In this document: positions 57,356 to 64,000 of the stretch, one piece after another
Numbering within the stretch: position 1 is the first letter of the stretch
Layout of the letters: the number at the start of each line of letters is the position of its first letter
Assembly: GCA_019925795.1 (NCBI GenBank)
Contig: CM034310.1
Location: 10,516,869-10,580,868, forward strand
DNA from: Dendrobium chrysotoxum
Lineage: Eukaryota; Streptophyta; Magnoliopsida; Asparagales; Orchidaceae
DNA: 64,000 bases
Direction: 5' to 3'
Notes under the pieces: generated by a model
What the model was told of the DNA's origin: nothing
Databases searched by the model: none
Seen by the model: the letters and a program-made list of their open reading frames with translations, nothing else
Program-made: the position numbers and the translations under genes

Positions 57356-57956
57356 CACTATAGGAAAGTCAGCTATTACCGGCGATAAATTTTTTTTTCC
57401 GACGATTCTAAACATTACCGGCAGTTGACCGGCGGTACTTAAACTGTCGGTATTAGGAGCATAGGAAAAGATTTTTGGTGGCCATTTTTTGGTGGTTATA
57501 TATTCCGACGATTTTGGCTGCCGGTATGTTTCGGCTGTTGTAGCGCCGGTAACTGTCGGTACTTCACCGGCAGCTTTTCGGCCGTGAACAACACCGGTTT
57601 GACTTGCAATTTTACCGGCGGGTCATTTATATTTTTGGTGCTATATTAACCCGTATGGTATCGATGTTTCCAGCAGTATAACCGTCGGCGACCGCTGGTA
57701 AATCGCCGGTTAACCATCGATTTGTTCCGGTGGTTTAATCATTAAACCGGCGGCTTTAGTGAGCCGTCTGGTGACGAATATTCCTGCGGCTAAACTAACA
57801 GCGCCCGGCGGTCTAACCGCTTGTTGTCGCCAGTAATTTATGGCGGCTAATTTAATAAAAAAACAGTCAAAAAACTGTTGGTTAAACCGCCGTTCTTATC
57901 GACGGCTAACAAACCGCCGGTAATAGCCTCCGGTAATACCTTAATTTTCTATAGTG
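57356..57956. mobile_element. Non-autonomous CACTA transposon in D integrase
   Basis: 601 bp with terminal inverted repeats: left CACTATAGGAAAGTCAGCTA, right in reverse CACTATAGAAAATTAAGGTA, both followed by TTACCGG. It is flanked by the 3-bp duplication TCT (57353-57355 and 57957-57959), as expected for CACTA/En-Spm. The interior has many CCGGCGG/CCGCCGG/ACCGGC subterminal-type motifs in both orientations and no transposase, so it would move in trans. The integrase frame before and after it is consistent with a simple insertion of 604 bp. Confidence 0.95.
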
Positions 57957-58330
57957 TCTTTATAGATTATTCAAGTGTTAAAAAATCCTATAGAGTTTTT
58001 AATAAAAGAACATTGGTAGTTGAGGAGACCACTCATATTATTTTTCATGAATCTTATAATAGTGAAGGGTCTAAGTTAGATGAAGATGAGGTTGAGATAG
58101 TAACCCAAAAACTTAAAAATCAAAAGGTTGAAGAAAGGGTTAAAAAGGAAGAAGAAAACCATTTGCGTAGAGAATAGAAATTTGTTAGAAGTCATCCTAA
58201 AGAGTTAATTTTAGGAGAACTAAGTGAAGGAGTTAGGACTAGGCATGGTTTGAGGAAAGAAGTAAATCATTCAGCTTTTATTTCTATGATTGAACCCACT
58301 AATATAGATCAAGCACTTTTGGATGAATTT
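57957..58330 (+). pseudogene. Copia D integrase, C-terminal part and linker
   Basis: It resumes after the CACTA element with FIDYSSVKKSYRVFNKRTLV, then EETTHIIFHESYNSEGSK, the acidic/lysine linker DEDEVEIVTQKL and LGELSEGVRTRHGLRKE. This corresponds to element B 19137-19330. Confidence 0.85.
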
Positions 58331-59075
58331 TGAATTCTGGCCATACAAGAAAAATTAAATCAATTTAAAAGAAATGATATTTGGGAGCTAATTGAAAGGC
58401 CAAAGGATCAAAGTGTACTTGGGACTAAGTGGGTGTTAAAAAAAATGAATGATTCTGGAGTTGTTATAAGAAATAAAGCTAGATTGATAGCTAATGGGTA
58501 TAATCAAATAGATAGGAATGATTTTGAGGAGGCATTTCTCCCTGTAGTAAGACTTGAAGCAGTTAGAGTGCTATTAGCCTTTGCCTATTTTAAAGATTTT
58601 AAATTGTATCAAATGGATGTTAAAAGTACATTTTTAAATGGGGTGATAGAAGAGGATGTTTATGTTGAGCAACCTTTAGGTTTTGAAAATTTTAAATTCC
58701 CTAATCATATTTTTAAATTGAAAAAGGCATTATATGAACTAAAATAGGCACCTTGAGCGTGATATGAGAGGTTAAGCACTTTCTTATTAAAAGGATCATT
58801 TGTTAAAGGAAGTATGGACACCACTCTATTTTTGAAAAGAGTTGGAAATGAAATACTCATTGTACAAATATATATGGATGACATCATTTTTGGATCAACT
58901 GATAAAATTCTATGTGATGAATTTTTAAAAATAATGAGTAGTGAATTTGAGATGAGTTTGATGGCTAACTTGAGTTATTTTCTTGGTTTTAGCATAAAGC
59001 AAAAAGAGGAAGGAACTTTTCTTTATCAATCTAAGTATGTTAAGGACATCCTCAAAAAGTATTAAATAGATAATG
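58331..59075 (+). pseudogene. Copia D reverse transcriptase
   Basis: RVT_2 domain. It includes NDIWELIERPKDQSVLGTKW, VIRNKARLIANGYNQIDRND, AVRVLLAFAYFKDFKLYQMD and FKLKKALYELK, then two stops and GSFVKGSMDTTLFLKRVG. The catalytic IYMDDIIFGSTD (58872-58907) has intact YMDD. NLSYFLGFSIKQKEEGTFLY follows. One frame holds from 58433 to 59065 apart from the stops near 58747-58758, so it is the least damaged RT in the window. Confidence 0.9.
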
Positions 59076-59820
59076 CTAAACTTGTAACTACACCCATGAG
59101 TTCCTCAGTACTATTAGATAAGGATCCTAAGAGAAAATCTATTGATCAAAAGAAGTTTAGAGGAAAAATTGGATCATTGCTTTATTTGACAATTAGTCAA
59201 CCAGACATTATGTTTAGTGTTTGCTTATGTGCTAGATTTTAATCTAATCCAAAGGAATCACATTTGACAGCAGTGAAAAGAATATTGAGATATCTTTTGG
59301 GAACTCAAAATTTAGGGATTTGATATCCTAAGAATAGTTCTTCTTTTGAAATTATTGGATACTCAGATTCTGATTTTGCAGGCTGTAGGGTTGATCGGAA
59401 GAATACTTCTGGGACTTGTCAATTCATTGGAAATTCTTTAGTAACTTGGTCCAGTAGGAAATAAAATTTAGTAGCACTTTTTACAATTGAGGCAGAATAT
59501 ATTTCCTTAGGGAGTTGTGTTGCACAAGTACTTTGGTTGAAATAATAAATGGTTGACTTAGGATTTTCTATTAGTATAATTCCAATCTTTTGTGATAACA
59601 CAAGTGCCATTTGCATTTCAAATAATCCTATTCGACATTCTAGAACAAAGCACATTGATATAAGGCATCATTTCATAAGAGATCATGTAGCGAAAAGGAA
59701 AATTAAACTACATCATGTCGCTACTAAAGATTAACTTACAGATATTTTCACAAAACCCTTAGCTTTTGACACTTTTAGCATATTAAGGATAAGGCTAAGT
59801 GTGATTGATCTTAATGCTTG
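59076..59820 (+). pseudogene. Copia D RNase H
   Basis: It follows RT in the same frame: TTPMSSSVLLDKDPKRKSID, KIGSLLYLTISQPDIMFSVC, HLTAVKRILRYLLGTQNLG, then GYSDSDFAGCRVDRKNTSGT with the catalytic SDSD. TIEAEYISLGSCVAQVLWLK follows, then FCDNTSAICISNNPIRHSRT and KHIDIRHHFIRDHV. The polyprotein ends near 59820 (IDLNA, then TGA). About six stops. Confidence 0.9.
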
Positions 59821-59989
59821 ATTGAAAATTCTGCATATTTATTTTGTATGTGTTTGTTAATTTGTTTTCTTTTAGTTTATTGTGTTTTATGGTTATCATT
59901 TATTTTTAAAAAAAATGAAAAATTTGTTGTGTTTTGTTCATTATTTTAGTGTTGAAAAACTATAGAGCTAAAGTGACAAACTATATTTT

Positions 59990-60362
59990 CTTGGTCTGTT
60001 CGAACAATATGATGTCCTCATCATACTATATGATAGGAACAGTTTCATCTATATGAATGGGTGGGTTCACGGTTAGCATCAGTTATTATTGGTGATCGTA
60101 TGTACGAACACATCATTCGTTTGTACGATCAATGTGTCATTTCGGATGAGGACGAACCTAACCGTCGCCTAAATGATCTTTGATTTTCAGATCGTCCCAG
60201 ACGAACATGTCATCATCTATAAAATCAGGAAGTCAAAAAGCCTGTACAAAAGTTGTTTCACTTTTGACCATTTTTGTTCGTCCCGTACGAAATGTAATTT
60301 GTCCCGGACGAAATTTATTTCGTCTTGTACGAAATGTTTTTGTACAGTACGATTGATCATTT
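59990..60362 (+). promoter_or_regulatory. Internal dyad array of copia D
   Basis: It lies between RNase H and the extra ORF. TTCGTCCCGTACGAA (60277), TTTGTCCCGGACGAA (60298), TTCGTCTTGTACGAA (60319) and a fourth, partly worn copy (60340) stand exactly 21 bp apart. More pairs with the same step begin near 60094 (ATCGTATGTACGAAC) and 60190 (ATCGTCCCAGACGAA). It has the same architecture as the LTR arrays, followed at once by a TATA box. Confidence 0.75.
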
Positions 60363-60365
60363 TTT

Positions 60366-60376
60366 CTATATAAAAG
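60366..60376 (+). promoter_or_regulatory. TATA box before the extra ORF of D
   Basis: CTATATAAAAG lies 59 bp before the ATG at 60435 and directly after the dyad array. A start about 30 bp downstream would leave a leader of about 35-40 nt. Confidence 0.65.
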
Positions 60377-60434
60377 AGGGTTATTTTGTTTCATTTCACT
60401 TTCATTTCTAAACCCTTTGGAGCATAAAATAGAG

Positions 60435-61514
60435 ATGTCAGGCAGTGGAAAGAGAGCGAGAGTGCCTAGGGGATCATCGTCCAGGTAGGATTGGGATGAC
60501 AATTTCTTAAGTGCTCAGAATGAAGAAGCATATTATATATTTACTGCTTCAAAAATTACCCCTTCCCGCATCCTACTTCAAGAGAACATTCACTTTTCAG
60601 TAATGCCACTGTTCGACTCCACTCAATTTTCCTTTCTTCTCACTCTAATCTATGCCTACAATAAAGACATTTTCCATGTCTTTCTAGCTAACATGAAATT
60701 CAATTAGGATCATTCTAGGATCACTTCGTATGTTTTAAAACAAAGGGTAGAGATAACCAAGGAGGACTTTGGAGGATATTTTTATCTAAAAACTCTGGCT
60801 ATTCGGGCACATACCCTTACCTCTAGATCGGATTATGATTGGTCCGAAGTAAACCAAGTTCTTAGGTGTATAAGTCAACCATCTCACTATCTTAAAGTTG
60901 ACTCCTTGAACCAATATGCTCGAATTATCCAACACGTACTTAGGTCCTCTATCATTCCCAAAGCCGGAGATCGAGTTAATACGAACCCTCTTCTTTCTAT
61001 TGTCACTTATTTGATTATGTCTGGCCAACCCATTGATGAAGCCCAATTAATTTTGGACTATCTTTATACTCTCACCGATATTGGTCAACCCAGTGTAAAA
61101 AGAAAGAAGAACATTGCCCTAGGTCATATGATTTGCTACGTTCTTGAAAAGAAGTACAATTTGGTCCACCCTGATGGACCTTCTGAACTTCCACTTTACT
61201 TTACCGATGCTTCTTTTCAGGCAATTTTTGGGACAGATGGAAATATAGATAGTTCTGAGGACGAACCTACCTCTGCACTTGGACCCAACCAAAACTTCTA
61301 TAAGGATATGGTCCAGCATTTTGATAAGCTTAATCAAAGGTTCGACAATATGGAGGCGCACTTGAAGTGGTAGGACGATCAACATAATGAGGATAGGGTA
61401 TGGATTCGAGATCAGTTTGAGTCGGTAAACACCAACATTATAACCTTCAATAGCAACTTTGCTAGGTTTATCGCTTCTCCACCTCCTCCAGATCAGGGTC
61501 CCTCAAACTATTAG
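60435..61514 (+). pseudogene. Extra ORF of copia D (plant transposon-protein-like)
   Basis: This is a single reading frame of 359 codons plus stop, broken only by TAG at codons 18, 91 and 313; no frameshift. It begins MSGSGKRARVPRGSSSR (basic). The centre holds FDSTQFSFLLTLIYAYNKDI, VEITKEDFGGYF, DWSEVNQVLR, LNQYARIIQHVLRSSIIPKA, LIMSGQPIDEAQLILDYLYT and KKNIALGHMICYVLEKKYNL. This helix pattern resembles the 'putative plant transposon protein' domain (PF20167), often found beside retroelements; that match is from memory. The C-terminal third has an acidic segment DSSEDEPTS, then a coiled-coil-like MVQHFDKLNQRFDNMEAHLK. It occupies the place where SIRE-type elements carry an additional, sometimes env-like, ORF, but I see no signal peptide or membrane segment. 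Its function is unknown. Confidence 0.75.
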
Positions 61515-62795
61515 GGATGTTTTTCTTGTTGCTTAGCTTGGTCTTTGCTCTGCTGTTCTTTGAGAATGTGATTGTTGTGTTTCTAGTTTTTATTATTTTT
61601 CTGTGGTAGTTGTATGGATGATATTTATGTTAGCAAGCTTTATCTTATGAGATTGATTTGAATGTAAAAGCTTGCAATTTCAAATATTTGGATCATTATG
61701 GAATGAAGAAGTTCAATTTTAATGCATATTATTCTATAATTGTGACTATGATTAGAAATTTACTAATCTTGAACACTCGAATGTAGTTGATCGAATTTAT
61801 AAAATGTTAACTGAATTTGAATTACAATAGAAATTTCCATGCAGAAATTTAATTTCTCAAAATATTTAGATTTTATTATGATTAGGTATAGATTAGAAGA
61901 TCTTACTTTATCTTATTTTAGACATGTGTGCTTAGCCTAAATTATTATATATTTGATGTCTTAATATTACTCTTAATTTCCATATCAATGTGTTCATTAT
62001 TATACAAGTAATTAAGGGATTGTGTTATCAGAAAGAATTTTATTTTGTCAAAATAATATGAGCCAAAAATTGAAAAAGATGCACAAAGTGTGCCATATAG
62101 TAAAAGATGCGCAATGTCTCCATAATGTCAACATTTATTCTTTCCTTTAACATTTTCTCAAATTTCACTACTCAATGATTGTCGCATTTGACTTAGAAAT
62201 TTGGTAATTTTTTTCATCATTTGTGCAATAGTTATGGTTACTTAATCTGTCTATTACATTACTACTATACATCAACTTTTCTTCTTCTTATTATAGTATG
62301 TGATCTAAACCATTTTGAGACTTTACTTTCTACATTTGATTTTAATATTATAGTTAATATTCTTTTAATATTATTTAAATCCTCAACTCTTTTGAGTGTC
62401 TTCCCTTTTTATTATTGTCGAAAGGGGGAGTTTTATATTATTTGACTTGCTTGTTGCATGTTATGTATTGTTGCATGTTAGTCTTGTTGCAAGTTTTGAT
62501 GTCATGTTATGTGTGGTATTTTTTTTATTTTGCATGTGTATATATATGTACTTGTATTCATGTTATTCATATTATGTGTGGTACATGTACTTGTATGTGC
62601 GTGTCTGGTTTGTTCTTGTCCTCCTCTTCCCTCCGTTGATTCCTTCTAACCTCCTTTTATCCCTTGTTTAGGATAGGTCATTTCTTTAGGGGGAGCTTAG
62701 GAGATCATTTATTTAGGGGGAGCTTACTCTTAGTGGAAGCTTAGGAGAAACGTGAATTTAATTGTTAACTCAAACAATAAAGGTTTTGCCATCAT
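61515..62795 (+). other. Copia D 3' spacer with repeated PPT-like tracts
   Basis: No ORF. Purine tracts of the form AAAGGGGGAG or TTTAGGGGGAGCTTA occur near 62422, 62687 and 62714, before the true PPT. T-rich and GT-rich stretches lie at 62400-62640. Confidence 0.6.
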
Positions 62796-62810
62796 AAAAA
62801 AGGGAGAGAT
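62794..62810 (+). other. Copia D polypurine tract
   Basis: ATAAAAAAGGGAGAGAT immediately precedes the 3' LTR start TGTTATGATTTGTG. Confidence 0.88.
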
Positions 62811-64000
62811 TGTTATGATTTGTGCAAATCTGTTCTTTCAAGTGAATTCTGATATAAGTTATTTTTGATGATTATAAAAGCCTATTATTTGTTTTATTCT
62901 TCTCCTAACAAATATTGGAATTTTTCTTTTTGTGTGTACTATCATATTTTTCAGGAAATTCACACTCCAGACTGCTGAAGACTTTAAGTTCATTTGATAA
63001 TATTTATTGTGAGTGAAGTCTGTATTTTTATTTTTCCTTGAGTCTGAGAGAGTGTGATTGTAAGTTGGATAATTGTGCACACACACAATGGGGGAGTGAA
63101 AAACTTAATTTTTAAAACTGATCATACAGTACGATATTGGATCGTACGGGACGATCTGTATTGTATGTGCTCCACAACGAGCCTGTCTGCATGAAAATTT
63201 TTCTAAGTCCAGTTCGTACAGTATGAAGTTACCTTCGTACAGATAGATTTGTTGTATGAATGGCTCTAAATGCATCACACCATTTGTTCGTATGGGATGA
63301 AATGATCGTATGAACAGCTCTGAATTGTTCATCTCAAGATTCATACGGGACGAAATGATCATACGAACGGCTCTGAATTATTTTTCTGAAGGTTCGTACG
63401 GGATGAAATAATCGTATAAATGGCTCTAAATTATTCATCTCAAGGTTCGTATGGGACAAAATGATCACATGAATGGCTCTAAATTATTTTTCTCAAGGTT
63501 CGTACGGGACGAAATGCTCATACGAACGACTCTAACTCACTCATCTCAAAGTTCGTACGGGATGAACTGTTGGTACGAACGGCTCTGAATGGTTCTTATT
63601 GGATCGTATGGGATGGATCGTTCAATTTTTTGAACTATTCGTACAGTATGATATAAGATCGTACAGGATGATCTACACGCGTGAAACTTGAAATTTTTAG
63701 TTTTTTGACGATTTTTCTTGTCCTAAGTATTTAAAGGTCTTAAAACTGACTGGACAAAAAATCCTCTGTTAAAATTATTCTTGAGAGTGAAAGGGAGTAT
63801 GATTGGGTGAGTGTTTGGGAGAGAGTTTTGTGAGATCTTTAAAGAGAGAATTGTGAGAGGATTCACAAGGTTATCCAGTAGTGAGGATCTCATTGTTTGA
63901 ACTTCAAGCTTCTTCCTAATCTCCTTGGAGGCTCTTACAAGAAAGTTTTTTGAGAGGTTTCTGATTCTCTGCCATCACTTGGAGAGTGAAAAAGGATGAT
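62811..64000 (+). repeat. Copia D 3' LTR, cut by window end
   Basis: It matches the 5' LTR on both sides of an extra block (about 63100-63660). Positions 62811-63090 correspond to 53220-53500 and 63680-64000 to 53545-53860. TATTTAAAG lies at 63729. The 3' end is outside the window. Confidence 0.93.
63287..63604 (+). repeat. 53-bp tandem repeat of dyads in D 3' LTR
   Basis: Unit starts TTCGTAYGGGA at 63287, 63340, 63393, 63446, 63499 and 63552 are each 53 bp apart, six copies. In the better units GTTCGTAC pairs with GTACGAAC about 15 bp later, so each can form a hairpin or bind a symmetric protein. The common tail is GGCTCTGAATTATTCATCTC. The 5' LTR has none of this array. Confidence 0.9.

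Larger units (their letters stand above)
53220..64000 (+). mobile_element. Copia element D (SIRE/Maximus-like), runs off the window
   Basis: This is the best preserved copia, + strand: 5' LTR 53220-54348, PBS, gag, PR, IN (with a CACTA insert), RT, RNase H, an internal dyad array with TATA box, an extra ORF (60435-61514), PPT and 3' LTR from 62811 beyond 64000. The left flank tagaa (53215-53219) awaits its right copy outside the window. It is the only element here with both an intact YMDD and the extra ORF. Stops and four or more frameshifts remain. Confidence 0.92.

Noticed and set aside
63287..63604. Regularly spaced repeats that could recall a CRISPR array
   Set aside because: The 53-bp units are contiguous tandem repeats with no unique spacers, inside a plant LTR.

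Overview
This window is plant nuclear DNA: AT-rich, without operons or host gene models, and built almost entirely from LTR retrotransposons in several layers. The evidence is tRNA-iMet primer sites, plant-type Ty1/copia and Ty3/gypsy domains, a CACTA element and a Mutator-like MITE. I cannot name the species. I found no tRNA, rRNA or intact host gene.

Layout. (1) Positions 1-30440 are a nest. An old copia (F, + strand) has its gag cut by a Ty3/gypsy element of Tat-like type (G1, - strand, 508-29558). G1's integrase was then hit twice by long-LTR copia elements, A (4990-16682) and B (16724-24124), both on the - strand. A's own 5' LTR was hit by a solo LTR (S, 14281-15946, + strand). Target duplications support each step. 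Between its integrase and 3' LTR, G1 carries a decayed reading frame on the opposite strand with a plausible intron (2193-3979). (2) 30441-32445 is AT-rich and holds a 155-bp Mutator-like MITE with a perfect 9-bp duplication. (3) 32446-38452 is G2, a relative of G1 that has gag but no pol, with two tandem-repeat arrays and a very GC-rich palindromic block in place of pol. Its 5' LTR is cut to 110 bp but differs from the 3' LTR at one position, so it is young. (4) 38453-53219 holds a decayed copia LTR, a clean solo gypsy LTR (41113-42131), an old gypsy 5' LTR plus gag (G3), a copia 3' LTR (E) and long stretches I cannot assign. (5) 53220-64000 is copia D (+ strand), the best preserved copia. 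A 601-bp CACTA element sits in its integrase, an extra 359-codon ORF lies downstream of RNase H, and its 3' LTR runs off the window.

Most interesting signal. The LTRs of this copia family (A, B, S, D, E and one decayed LTR) carry arrays of 15-bp near-palindromes of the type ATCGTCCTGGACGAT, TTCGTCCCGTACGAA or ATCATCCTGTATGAT. They are very often separated by 6 bp, giving a 21-bp step, about two turns of the helix. Each array lies just upstream of a TATA-like box. In D the same architecture occurs a second time inside the element, directly before a TATA box and the start codon of the extra ORF. It looks like a cis-regulatory module used both for the LTR promoter and for an internal promoter. 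The antisense ORF of G1 and the gag-only G2 are the other accessory systems worth attention.
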